Assembly (NCBI GenBank): GCA_024516035.1
Contig: CM044958.1
Coordinates: forward strand, 42,823,743 to 42,887,742
Reading direction: 5' to 3'
From: Bactericera cockerelli
Lineage: Eukaryota > Arthropoda > Insecta > Hemiptera > Triozidae
Length of the DNA stretch: 64,000 bases
Below are positions 25,686 to 37,089 of this stretch, one piece after another. The translations under genes were made by a program, and so were the position numbers. Positions within the stretch are counted from its first letter, which is position 1; every line of letters starts with the position of its first letter. Under the pieces are notes generated by a model. It saw only the letters and a program-made list of their open reading frames with translations, was not told the origin of the DNA and did no database searches.

Positions 25686-27180
25686 TTGAAATTTTAGCGA
25701 ATTTGGTAGGTTTTTATTACCTCACATAAGTAATTACTAGTTGGGTATGCTTTTGTCAAGACATGATGAAACAATATTTCCCTTGTCATCCAGGTTCCTC
25801 AAGTACGTGAGTGAAAAAGAATACTAAAGGTAGAGAGAACTCTACACACACACACTGGTCATGTGCATTGATAAGGGTCTCACTAGTCTCTTGCATGGGA
25901 ACTAACGAGAGGAAATAACGAGCTCTATGCCTCCCAACGGTTCATTTCCAAGATGCACTTTCATGAAAGCCGTCAAACACAATTGAGATGAGTTCTGTAC
26001 CGTACCAGTATGACGTTATCTCATGTGAGGAGTGAGTCGCGGTGTATTGACAGTTGCCTTCCTATCATCCTCGGTGATAACGGTGATAAGGAATTTGTAT
26101 GTCACTTTACATTGTCTGTACTTACACTTAAAACCCATACCGCAATCCTAAGAATTAGTTTGAACTTCGTCCCTCAAATCGGTAAATTGTCATGAAAGTT
26201 TTTTTATTTATTTTATTTTACAAAAATGGTCTTGACATATAATTATGAATGACCCGTCAGAAAAAAATAATTAAAATAAGATAAAAAAAAAATAATTATC
26301 GATCCTTAAGCTTTATATGTACAATTTTTGAACTTCCAAGTTCGAATGATCTGAATTCTCTTCTATCTACCACATTTGTAAGATTTAACCAACTCGATTA
26401 ACCAAGTTGTAAAAACAGCTTAGCCTCCTCACCTAGCCTTAGCACACCCTCTCTACAACTCCATCTGTAAAAGCTAATCCGCAATACTCCCACACAATCA
26501 AATAGGCTTTTCCTCCCCCAGCCTAAACTGGCTTAGGAATCCTCTTAGAAATAATATTGACGGAGAGGAAAAAAATCTGTCAGAAAAACGACACCCACAA
26601 TACACAGGTAATACATACTGACATAGATATATCACTACACCTAGTACTCATGTAAAATGTCACATTTCTCTGTACATGTTATAAAAATGTTAAAATAACA
26701 CATTGGAAACGCAAGGGGAATGCACACTGCACACGCAGTAGCTACCTATGACTTGGTGTCATGTCGTGTCAAGGGAATACACACTGGAGTTATGCAGGGA
26801 TATGATGTATACAGTATGTTAATAAAATATTTAATAACATATCATAGAGTTGCATACTATGTAATACGTATTTGTATGATAATAAAATGAGATGTTGTGT
26901 GCCATTATAATTATATTAGCATAACACGCTGGATAAAGATGATTCGTGTGGAAGGTTTCATTCCTGACGTATTTTGCGTGTTCAGAGAGTGCGGATTAAT
27001 GATAGTATCCTGGGTACTGTGATGGCTGTATGGTCCAAGTATAGCACAGGGTATTCTACATACATACGGTTCAAGATACAGACTGAAGTTAGGTACCCAT
27101 GTAGTCAATATTTTCAAAATTACCTAATATCTCACCTCAGCAATAGAGGGAAAAGGACCTATTATTATTTCCACATTTAT
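25686..27180. other. Gene-less AT-rich stretch
   Basis: No gene is recognised. Short frames only. Confidence 0.5.
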
Positions 27181-27184
27181 TTTC

Positions 27185-27458
27185 CGCTTGCCATGCGGAA
27201 GGTCCCGGGTTCGAACCCCCGCGCCGACAAAAATTTGTATTCTTAATTTGGTTACAGTTGTTTGTAAGGGATACCTTCCGGTGCGCTCGTGTTGACCCAG
27301 CACCTAATTGGGAAGTATTGTGTCACTTCTCGCCCATCAGAGGGGAGGCATGCTACGGGATGGGCAGGCTACAACACAGACCACAAGCGTCTACATTAGC
27401 TAATGTTTCATAGCTACGAAATAAAAAAGGCTGTGAAACACTCATCTTAAAAGAAAAA
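27185..27458 (+). mobile_element. tRNA-headed SINE, head type 2, with shared 3' tail
   Basis: The head shows CCGGGTTCGAACCCCCGCGC, a strong B box and T-arm-like palindrome. The 3' part (about 27350-27455) ends GGCTGTGAAACACTCATCTT followed by A-rich sequence. The same tail occurs at 27591-27858, at 61560-61700 and, reversed, at 49283-49341. The tRNA 5' half with the A box is missing or diverged. Confidence 0.65.
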
Positions 27459-27590
27459 ACTTTGAATGTATTTTATTGTTATTAAATAGTTCTATCCATG
27501 CTGGAAGTAATCGGAGAACACATAACCTTTCCTATATCTCATGGAGTATGATTATTAACCTGTCTCCTAGATTAGCCATTTTGGATCGTT

Positions 27591-27858
27591 GAACCGACCT
27601 CAGTAGCTTGATCGATAAAGCGATGGACATGTAACCGGGAAGTCGGTGGTTCCAGTCCCGGTTTCAACGTAGATTTACTAAAGCTAGCTTTAGTATTCGT
27701 AATATCACGAAAATGATTAACGCAATAATATGATAACTTATTATTATAGAACCTATTTTGGATAGTCAGAATACTGTGGAAATCTACAGTAGCTCCTGTT
27801 TCATGGCTACGAAATAAAAACGGCTGTGAAACACTCATCTTTTTTTTTTTTTTTTTTT
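27591..27858 (+). mobile_element. tRNA-headed SINE, head type 1, full length
   Basis: Starts CGACCTCAGTAGCTTGATCG, an A-box-like region, with GGTGGTTCCAGTCCCG as B box. About 150 bp of AT-rich body follows, then the tail ending GGCTGTGAAACACTCATCTT and a run of T. The head matches the minus-strand fragment at 13142 and a degenerate copy at about 41034-41075. This looks like the reference copy of the family in the window. Confidence 0.75.
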
Positions 27859-28009
27859 AAAAAATAGTTCACTTTCTCTAAAATCATGGAAATTGGAAAG
27901 GGTCTTCTCAAAGTATAACTAAGTCTAACGTTCACAGTTTTTTATTCTTCAATTTTCTTGTAAAGATTTTCTTGGTAACCTACATCTTACAGAAGGAATC
28001 AAACTCTGA

Positions 28010-28099
28010 AATACATAACAGTTTAGTCCCTTAGGACACAATACATAACAGTTTAGTCCCTTAAGATACAATACATAACAGTTTAGTCCCTTAACACAG
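28010..28099. repeat. 30 bp tandem repeat, three copies
   Basis: Units begin AATACATAACAGTTTAGTCC at 28010, 28040 and 28070, with one to four differences at their ends. Confidence 0.9.
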
Positions 28100-31000
28100 A
28101 AGAAAAAACAGATTATTCAATTCCCTGTGTTCACTAATTTTGAAATTGCTCTCTGAACATAGAATTATCCGATTTCTGAGTAATTCCTGATTTCAATTGT
28201 AATGATTTCTGTGAAACTAAAGTTGCGCATTTGCTTATGAGTTCCACCCTTGACCTCCTGATCTGAAAGCTTATTTCTTGCGACCCCCACCACAGCTTCC
28301 ATCATTCTTCATCATCATCTCCACATCGCCTGAGTTGTTTGTATCAAATCCTCACTCTGCATTTTAACAAACAGGCGTGATTCCTGAATAAATCGATTCA
28401 ATGTAGGTAAAAACAAAACATTTCCAATCTTGTATGAACACAATGGAATTTCAAAGACAATTTGTTTTGCGATTTGCTCTGCACCCATCGACAATGTAGG
28501 TATGTGTACATTCCTTTTGCACAAGGACAAAATCTACATATATATGTTCATTTGTACAATTTTTTTCTCTTATTCTCCTGCTTCGACTATATCTTTATCT
28601 TCTTGTTTTCTACTTTTCTTTTTCATAGAACAAATCGTATATTATGAGTGACTCTGGTAAGGAGTATCATGTACAGAGCTTGTACTAGTACATGGAACAT
28701 CTCTGGAGTAAGATAATAAAGTCTCTGGTACAAGGCGAGGGCCCCAGGGCCGGATATGTACGAGTGACCCCTCGTCCCCCAACACCGCACTTCTCAATTT
28801 TTTTTATTAAACACTATTCTCCATCTTCAGTGATCTTATCTATAACGGTTTCTGCTATCCCTCAAAATATTCGAGTTTTGGTTACCTAGGTGATCATCAA
28901 CAAGTCCAAAGATTTATCAAACACCTCGGCCGAGGTGTGAAGAATGCCTATACAGAGAAAGAGACATTAATCTTATAGTTTAAAGAGAGCAAAACACGAG
29001 ATATGAAACCACTAGATCATCATTTTTTTTTTTTTTTTAAGAAAAATTGTAAAAGAAAAAGGCGCCGCATCTGGACATCAAACAGGCCATACAATGACTG
29101 AAAATAGTTCTTCTCTTCAGACAGCAGGTTAATTAATGCATCACGGTGATGGTTGGAGCAGCAGATACATAGATTGAATTGATGAATCCAGCACAAACCC
29201 TGAAGGACCGAGTCACTGAACAGCGTCATTTAGCTCGGAGATACAAAATGCTGATATCGCTGGATTTTTTATTAATTCATTAGAATTCCCCCCGCACTTC
29301 CTGTCTTCATTTTTCCAACTTTATTTACATTACTACTTATGCTCATAGTTTTCATCCTCATCCAGCTACCATCAGCAGATATTGATGAGAAATTATCGTG
29401 AAATGTGAACTTGAAGAAACATCTCCTCCTCTTGAATCTAGATATAATAATAAATAATAGAACATCTAAAGCTAAAGAATAATTAAAGGAGCATAACTTC
29501 TACAAACTGAAAAAACCTAGTGTCGAAAAATAACCTGAAAAATTAGTAAATAACGGAGCTAAAGCCTGTCGTGCTAAGACCATGTAGTTAAAAGTAACGT
29601 TAAAGCAAAAAAAGGAGAGGATTCTTGCATCTGACCATATAACTACAACAAGGGTATCCAAAATGAATCTGATCTAAACATGAATAGGCGCGCATAGTGA
29701 ATCTTAGAAATAATCCAAACGGAGGAGACCTGTAAGACAGCCCCACCACTGAACAGTTGACAAGTAACTTAATCAACTGCCATGGACATCCAACTGGGAC
29801 CTGGATAAACCTCAGCAAGCAGGAGAGTCACAGGACCTTTGTGTGTCAGGCTGACAGGACAGGCGTTACATAACAGACTGGCAGAGGAGCTGGGCAACAT
29901 CAATTGTGACATCACAATCAGGACATAGCCCCTCTCCCCTCTGTCCTAATCCTTCATAACATCTGACAGGATAGCAGTGCACTGCTGACAAGACCTGAAT
30001 GAGATCTGAACCAACAGGGTCAGGAGAAACACGCTAGACGTGAGTCGCATTGCTATCAGAAATGCGTTGTATACTTAAACAGCTGCAACAACATTTTTTT
30101 ACATTTTTTCTTTTACAATCAATTTGACGGTTGAATATTTGTTCCTAAATAACATGAGTTTCAAGGTACTATTTTACAAGACTGTGGACCAAAGTACCAC
30201 ACCAAAGAGTACCACATTGGACCAAAGACCAATGTGGTACTTTCTCACACAGAAAAACGCAATACCAATAGCAACGTTGACACAAACAGCCGGTACCCAA
30301 CTTCTGGCGCTGGAGTTTCCAAGATATTGGTTGGAAAATTTACCTCATTTGACTTACATTGGTAAAGTAAAATGGAGATTATTTTCATCTTAGTTAACAA
30401 GTATGACCCTGTACATTACCCAATACAAATTGAATACTGCACAATCAACAAGCGAAAGAGAGAGACAGAGAGACAGGAATGAATTGATCTTGTCAGAGCT
30501 GGGCAGAAGAAGAGGGAATAGGAAACAGGACGAGATGTGTAAGACGATTGAAGGGAGAGCGTTAGGAGAGCATGTTTTGCAGATCTGAAAATTTTAATAG
30601 AAAGGTTGGCAGAAGAGTAGATGAATATTGTACCTAGGCCTATTATTAAATCAGGCAGGCTCTATGAAATCAGCTTGAGGCGCTTTGCAGTTACTGTAAA
30701 GGGTTAAATTTTACAAAACTTTCAAATGAATCAGTTTAGCAAAGCAGTCCGTATCACGCTATATTTCTAAATGACAAACGGAAGAATATGAAAATATAAC
30801 AAAGCCAAGAAAAATATTTTCCAGAATTTTTTACAACCAAGAAAATTTGAAAACGAGGTGTAAACGTTTTCAGTATGTAGTTCGGAAACCAAGTACATAC
30901 CAGGGCTGGAACAGGAAATTTCCTTATGAATATGACAATGACAATCTAATACAATTGAGTAACATTTAAGCATGGTAACGATATTATGTCCCTCTTGCTA

Positions 31001-31177
31001 TCATGAGTCCTGACTGTTAGAGGGACAAGCAAGGATGAAGTAAATGTCATAGCTGTGAAGTGCCAAGGCATACACATGTATTGAAGAATTCTCTCTAGGA
31101 TAGTTGATCTGTTGATGAACTTAGACAGGGCCAGTTTCTACATTCAATCCTTGAAATTTACTCAGAGAGCATCAGTG
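28100..31177. other. Gene-less stretch
   Basis: No gene is recognised. An 18 bp perfect palindrome ACACCTCGGCCGAGGTGT lies at 28921-28938. A poly-T run lies at 29023-29038. Open frames here are short and domain-free. Confidence 0.5.
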
Positions 31178-31180
31178 TTA

Positions 31181-32305
31181 AGCTGGCCATTCACGATCCG
31201 ATTTGTAGTCCGACTAGTAGTCCAACATCCGAAGTTGATACAAATCGGATCGTGAATGGACTTGTTGGGATTGTGGATACCTGTTGGAGAGTTGGGTGAT
31301 ATGAAGTTCCGACTCGTCCGACTTGAGACTCCAGTTGGAACATGAATGGGAAATTGGATGAATCGGATCCAACTCCTCAGTCAGTGCTAGGTCCCGGCTT
31401 GTAATAATTTTAATTTTTACACGTTATTTTATTATCATTATCATTATTATTATTATTCCACTTTCTCTCCTTGGAGGGTAATTATACCCTTCAATGGTAG
31501 TACATCAGGAGCGGATCATATGATCAAGTCTCCTGTGTTTTAACTCAGGAGCGGATCCGAAGATCAAGTCTCTGAAGTTGTTTGGTTCATGTGTGAGGAG
31601 GCAATTTTATGATGGACCTGATGTCCATCTTTTTCTCTCCGTGGCTATCCCCTTGTGGTCCAATGGATTTTTCCATAGGAAAACACTTTCGGGGTACGGA
31701 TGAATCCGAACAGCACTTGGTCACATTATGAACCATTAGGTATGTCAACAGAGTTTTCATGGACAATGTCCCACTACTTATAGAGAAGGTGTCTCTATGC
31801 TTCTGTTGACATACCTCGCAGTCAGTGTTCATATGGTATTAGATTACCATATTACTTCTGGGACGTTGCTGATACTTGGAACCATCCAGAGATCACTAAC
31901 CACTTGATCGGTGCCTCGGAACGCCAAATCCCGTAAGACCATTTATGCTAAATAGTCATCCCTGAGGTTTATTATTATTAATTATTATTATTATTATTTA
32001 ACTTGTGTCACAATAGTTCACGCGATCAACATATAAATTTTTCACCCAACATTTTTTCTTTCCTTTTCAAATGATGTAGAGTATTGTAGAGGCTAACAAA
32101 CACAATACCGCCATTTCCTCTTTTTTATATTTGTGCGACTGCACTCGATACATTTTTAACTCGGCAGCTTGAACTTGACGCAACAGTCGTTAGAACAGAA
32201 CTGAAGTTGGATTTCTAGTTGGATACAATCGAGCGTGTGTGGAGTCGATCTATCCAACTAGTAGTCCTACTAAGTCGATGTCAAATCGATCGTGAATGGC
32301 CAGCT
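31181..32305. mobile_element. PIF/Harbinger-type MITE with TTA target duplication
   Basis: Terminal repeats AGCTGGCCATTCACGATC (31181) and GATCGTGAATGGCCAGCT (to 32305) match exactly over 18 bp and continue loosely. TTA flanks both sides (31178-31180 and 32306-32308), the PIF/Harbinger target. An inner inverted copy of the terminus (ATCGTGAATGGAC) lies at about 31248-31260. The 1.1 kb interior has no transposase, an ATT microsatellite near 31440 and 31970, and a short duplicated AGGAGCGGATC motif at 31508 and 31547. Confidence 0.75.
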
Positions 32306-32308
32306 TTA

Positions 32309-34426
32309 ATGAATCATTGATATTGGATAAACTGTACTTTAGTACAAGTAAATATACGGTCAGGGTTAGATCTTTTCTTTAACTACTCGAAAGTTATACA
32401 AACTCTTACAGAAATTACTTTCTAACGTTATAATTTTTGTCTGTAAAAAATAGTGGATTTTTCTCGCTCACTTTAAGAGAGATACGAATTCTTTTCAAAA
32501 ACGAAGAAGACATAATTGTTTTCAAAAGAGATTAAGAAAATATTTCATTGTTATTGTGTATCCTTGCCAAAATATATACTGATGCTGCGAGTATGGGGAG
32601 GAGGGGGGAGGACCAAGTTATGCCTTGATTTAAGTGTTAGGTGTGAAAATCGTTCTGGCTTAAAATAATGACACCATAAGCACCGTACTTATTGTGAGCA
32701 ATAAATTTCAATCAGCGATCAGAACAATGGGCCCGTCTAACCAGGATACCAAGAACCAAGGAAATAATCGATGTATTTGGCGTCTGGGACAAGAGACGTC
32801 TGAAAGCAATTGACTTTTAATGGCAAACTAGCGGATTATATTCGAGTTAAAACATCAGGAAGTTAATGATTTTCTTCTTGCCTTTCTCTTTGGTATACCA
32901 AATTTGATGTCATCCTAATACCTTCTGGTTTTGTCAGAAGATAGAGAGGACAAGAAAAATAAAGATAGAAATGATAACTAGTAGGTTCAGTTGTACAACT
33001 AAACCAAAAATAACATAGGTTCTTCTGGGCTAATAAGAACTAATTGCCAGTGGTACAGATCTACTGTCAGTCACTATTTAGAGAAAGAGTCCACCTACTC
33101 AATACCTACCAGTCCTATACGTACAGGACACCTTCTCAACATGCTCTATATTCACTCTTATTACTCTAAAACGCAATTTAAAATTCCATTTTCTCCGCCA
33201 TATCGTGCCCAAGACTAGCTAGTTATGTGCCTTCCCTACCAGGGTTTCCAGGACTTTATTTTCATTTCTTTTAATATTTAATTGCATTTAACAGAAAACA
33301 CATGCATTGCACAAAGTTAACTAGAAGCAGAAAGAAAAATAGTAATATAGGAACACACAGAAGCAAAAGGTGAAGTCATTTTCTAGGTTGTAATTTGCTA
33401 GTCATTTGTAATATTGTCAAGCATTTGACTTGCTTTGTAATTTGTACGTATTATTAGAATAAATGTTGTTCTGCAGTTCGTAATCAGGTCAGGCTAAATT
33501 GCACATGATGCATATTATAAGACTGTTATGTATGTATATGTATAGTAACTGTGGGCTATGTTATACACATGCAGAGTCTTTTGCATTCAATTGTGTCAAC
33601 GTCTGGCTATATCTACATGCATGAGTAATCTTCAGGTAAACTAGTAGACACAGGGGAGGTGGATGAGTCTCTTCCCCCACCACTCTCACTAGAGCTCCTC
33701 CATCTAGAACTTCTAGAATAGAAGTTGAGAATCCGTAAAGCACACAAAGTGCCTGGATACAAATTTAATCAGGTATTGAGTATATGGTTCACTGGTTCAC
33801 TCCCGTTTTACCGAATAGGCGCAGTAGGCACGTACCTAGGGCGCTAGGCAATTGGCATTGTTTGTGGGGCACAAAAAAAATGCCTGTACTTGGCTGGGGA
33901 CCAAGATTTCTGTTTTATAGAAAGTAGGTATGGTATGTTACTAAAATTAAAGGTTACAGATACAGTCAAAACTATGTACTTCTTCTTAGAATAAATGGTC
34001 CAGTACATCAACATACAGGTATGTATGCATAATATACTGAACGTACATGAAAACTACAAGATGAAGCTCAGGCAGATTAAAATCAGGAGTCAAGACTCCC
34101 CTCCCCAGACAGTCATTAAACAATCAGAGCTTTCTGGTCCATTCATTAGAACCGAACCCATTGTCTTCAATGAAGAGCCTCTCGTACTTAATCAGCGGAT
34201 TGAATTCAATCAGATAAGCCACGCTATGAAATAAATCAAGATGCACGGGTCAGATAAGTGCCCCCGGGCCCCTGGTACAATACATCCCGACCAATTAAAT
34301 CCTATGCAAATCTAATCATGAGATTGTTGGGATTTTCAAGCTCATTACATTCGAAATATTGTAGGTAGATCCAATGAGGAATATTTAATTACAATTATTT
34401 GGAGGACGTTGGACTGGATTTTCAAC
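32309..34426. other. Gene-less stretch
   Basis: No gene is seen. CTAGGGCGCTAGGCAATT near 33836 resembles the terminal region of some hAT-type MITEs, but no partner end was found. Confidence 0.45.
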
Positions 34427-34660
34427 TTTAGAGACACTAGAATCAAGAGAAGAAACTGACTTTAGAGACACTAGAATCAAGAGAAGAAACTGACTTTAGA
34501 GACACTAGAATCAAGAGAAGAAACTGACTTTAGAGTCACTAGAATCAAGAGAAGAAACTGACTTTAGAGTCACTAGAATCAAAGAAGAAACTGACTTTAG
34601 AGACACTAGAATCAAGAGAAGAAACTGACTTTAGAGACACTAGAATCAAGAGAAGAAACC
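34427..34660. repeat. 34 bp minisatellite, seven copies
   Basis: The unit starts TTTAGAGACACTAGAATC and ends GAAGAAACTGAC. Copies begin at 34427, 34461, 34495, 34529, 34563, 34597 and 34630. Two carry GAGTCAC instead of GAGACAC and one is a base short. Adjacent units have no spacers, so this is a tandem satellite. Confidence 0.93.
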
Positions 34661-34765
34661 GCCATCAGTGTCCAATCCTTATTACGAGAGGATCTCTATC
34701 TCTACTAAAAAGATAAGATGGAAGGAGAAGAAAACTAGGTACCTATCTAAGAACAGGTATTAGGG

Positions 34766-34958
34766 CCAGTCGTCTGGCCGGGGGACTATAAACAGGGAGT
34801 AGACCAGTAGTCTGGCTGGGGGACTATAAACAGGGAGTAGACCAGTCGTCTCGCTGGGGGACTAGAAACAGGGAGTAGGTAGACCAGTCGTCTGGTTGGG
34901 GATTATAAACAGGGAGTAGACCAGTAGTCTGGCTAGGGGATTATAAACAGGGAGTAGA
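34766..34958. repeat. ~38 bp minisatellite, five copies
   Basis: The unit runs from CCAGTCGTCTGGC to AAACAGGGAGTAGA. Five consecutive copies vary in length from about 37 to 42 bp and have CG/AG variation. It starts only 105 bp after the 34 bp minisatellite. Confidence 0.9.
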
Positions 34959-35068
34959 CCCGAGAATCCTGAAGGGAAATTCACGCTTGCACACAATAAC
35001 ATTGATCTCGTTCCAAGGAAAGCACGATAAAAATAATTACATAAATATGTATTATTAATTAATGTGAA

Positions 35069-35315
35069 GCCAGCGTCGATGGCATGTTGAATACACCGGT
35101 TCCCTTCAGAACACCGAAGTTAAGCGACATCCAGCGAGGTTAAGACTTGGATGGGCGACCATTCAAATTCTAATTCTCGTGACGCTGGCTTTTCCCGGCC
35201 CCACTCAGGCTGGGTGAGGTCAATGTGAGTAGCAGGTTTGTGAGTTGCCTGCGAATGGAGGGTCAAACCCCCGTCGTGATATGACCATGGCAGTTGAAAG
35301 CGACGTTAAACCCCA

Positions 35316-35348
<33 letters not shown>
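35069..35348 (+). mobile_element. 5S rRNA-derived SINE, full length, copy A
   Basis: The first ~121 nt (35069-35189) look like a whole 5S rRNA. They start GCCAGCGTC and end GACGCTGGC, which pair as 5S helix I. Between them are TTGAATACACCGGTTC, GAAGTTAAGC (box A region) and GGATGGGCGACC (box C region), all characteristic of animal 5S genes. A ~130 bp body follows (TGGGTGAGGTCAATGTGAGT in its middle), then about 30 A. The perfect direct repeat TTAATGTGAA at 35059-35068 and 35349-35358 proves retroposition. Pol III transcription from the internal 5S promoter is inferred. Confidence 0.93.
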
Positions 35349-35353
<5 letters not shown>

Positions 35354-35465
35354 GTGAATTGATAAGAGAGTTGATAGTATGTCCCTTGACTTGAAACGGC
35401 AGCGAGTGTGAACACAGCGTCATAGAAGAGGTTGACGGTTTTTCTAGGATTCATTTTAAGTCAAT

Positions 35466-36306
35466 ATTAGAGCCGAATTATAAAACAGGGTTAAATTTAA
35501 GCTAAGCCAGACCTCCTCAAGTCAGAGTTTCAACCAATCACTGCGCAATAGGGCGCATTACGATTCGGCCCAAAAAGGTTTATGAAAAAGGTTTTCGATT
35601 TCAGGTAAAAAAGGTCACCGAACGATTCGGCCCAGTGCAACATTCTAAGTACCGTACATATTGAGGGATTTTTTATTATTCAACATTAAATTACGGAATT
35701 ACCTTCTATGTATATCAGGCTTTGGCCTTCTATGTATTAGGCATGGCCTACTATGTATTTTACCTAATCCTACTATATTCTTGAGGCATGGCCTTCTATG
35801 TATTTTACCTAACCCTACTACAAACCTAAGGCATGGCCTTCTATGTATTTTACCTAACCCTACTACAAACCTAAGGCATTGCCTTCTATGTATTATCCCT
35901 AACCCTACTATATTCTTGAGGCATGGCCTTCTATGTATTTTACCTAACCCTACTATATTCTTGAGGCATGGCCTTCTATCTAACCCTACTGTCAAACACT
36001 CAAATAAACACTGATAACAAAGATGACTGTTACTATAGTTCAAAACAATAACATCGTGAACACCGCCATTGTTCTCAGTTCTTTCAGGGCAACGTTTCCA
36101 TACTATTTTATAGGGATTTTTTGGTGGAATGAAAGTGGGACTTTTTGTTAGAATGAAAGTGGGACTTTTTGTGTGGGATCAAAACTTGATAGTGTGTTTT
36201 GGGACGAATCATGCTATGGAAAAGGTCTCCTCAGGTAATTTGGGCCGAATCGTGAAGTTCCCGCGCAATATAGCCCGATTTGAGGGAGGGTCTGGCTTAT
36301 CCTAGA
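35466..36306. mobile_element. MITE-like element with inverted arms and internal minisatellite
   Basis: The left part (AGCCGAATTATAAAACAGGG, AAGCTAAGCCAGACC, TACGATTCGGCCC) is inverted and diverged at about 36235-36306 (GGGCCGAATCGTGAAG, GGTCTGGCTTA). The left 110 bp also match the MITE at 38191-38334, so both belong to one family. The interior carries a 45 bp minisatellite and two copies of GAATGAAAGTGGGAC (36128 and 36151). Exact termini are uncertain. Confidence 0.6.
35715..35985. repeat. 45 bp minisatellite, about six copies
   Basis: The unit is about GGCATGGCCTTCTATGTA, then TTTTACCTAACCC, then TACTATATTCTTGA or TACTACAAACCTAA. Since 45 is a multiple of three, it stays open on both strands and gives a repetitive 15-residue peptide (RHGLLCILPNPTIFL). 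That is a consequence of the period and not evidence of a gene. Confidence 0.85.
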
Positions 36307-36310
36307 CGTC

Positions 36311-36872
36311 AGGGCTGGCTAGGAATGACTTTATCAACCCGGAAAGAACCCATTCATTAGGTGTCTCCTAGGACACTTTCCTAATGGAAAAGACCAAGTG
36401 GTAGGTAACCACTTATTATAATGGCTCTATTCCATATGACTGAAAAGTGCCGGGTGCACTAAGGCTATTCTTGATCCAGTACAAATTTTCAAATCAGAAC
36501 GTTATTGATCTCTAGTAGTTAGTTGTTCTAATAAATAAGAGTTTCCATTAAAAAAAGTTTTCATTAACTATTTCTCTGTTTGATTGGTATTTCACGTTTA
36601 CGTTTTTTCACTGTAACGGTTGTACCAGGATCAAACACTACCTACCTCTACCTACATCCTAAAGTAAATATAAAGTTGAACCTGAATAATATTCAGGTTC
36701 GAATAATATTCTGATATTATCAGAGAACTCAAAGGACCGAAAAAAAATTGTAATAATAATTATGTACATCCAAGTTTCTCTTATAAAGAAGATATTTTCC
36801 CTTGTAGAGAGGTAAGTTGGACCTGGAAATCGTTCTCTTATATCCAAGTTTGACTGTAGTAAAAGAAGCGAA
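36311..36872. other. Gene-less stretch
   Basis: No gene is seen. It contains a perfect short palindrome at 36678-36700 (arms GAACCTGAATA around a single A). Confidence 0.5.
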
Positions 36873-37067
36873 TCTTAAAATATAAATGTTAAAGTCACTG
36901 ACTGACTGACTGATCATCGCTCTACAGCCCAAACCGTAAGTCCTAGGAAGCTGAAATTTGGTAGGTATAGTATAGTAGTGCTTTATTTAGACTGTCGGCT
37001 CGAGACAAGAAGTCCCATTACGCTAACAGTTTTGTCTTATAGTCGAGATGTGCAATAAGACGGGATT
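36873..37067 (+). mobile_element. Helentron-like repeat fragment
   Basis: Starts TCTTAAAATATAAATG, then ATCATCGCTCTACAGCCCAA, AAGTCCTAGGAAGCTG and GTGCAATAAGACGGGATT, in the same order as the tandem copies at 47560-48038. A segment of about 70 bp (36969-37038) absent from those copies is present here. The 3' hairpin is missing, so the copy is truncated about 20 bp before the slit exon's donor site. Confidence 0.6.
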
Positions 37068-37089
37068 GATAAAAACAAAAGGGACTTAC

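Noticed and set aside
34427..34660. CRISPR-like regular repeats
   Set aside because: Units are directly adjacent with no unique spacers and the genome is eukaryotic, so this is a minisatellite.
35069..35189. Genuine 5S rRNA gene
   Set aside because: The 5S-like unit is followed by a SINE body and poly-A, flanked by target duplications, and repeated elsewhere with the same body. It is a retroposon head.
35661..36043. Repeat proteins on both strands across the 45 bp minisatellite
   Set aside because: Period divisible by three keeps both strands open. No initiation context or conserved family.
36659..36932. Minus-strand frames beginning MGCRAMISQS, also at 47643
   Set aside because: Both are antisense readings of the Helentron-like repeat, which explains their similarity.
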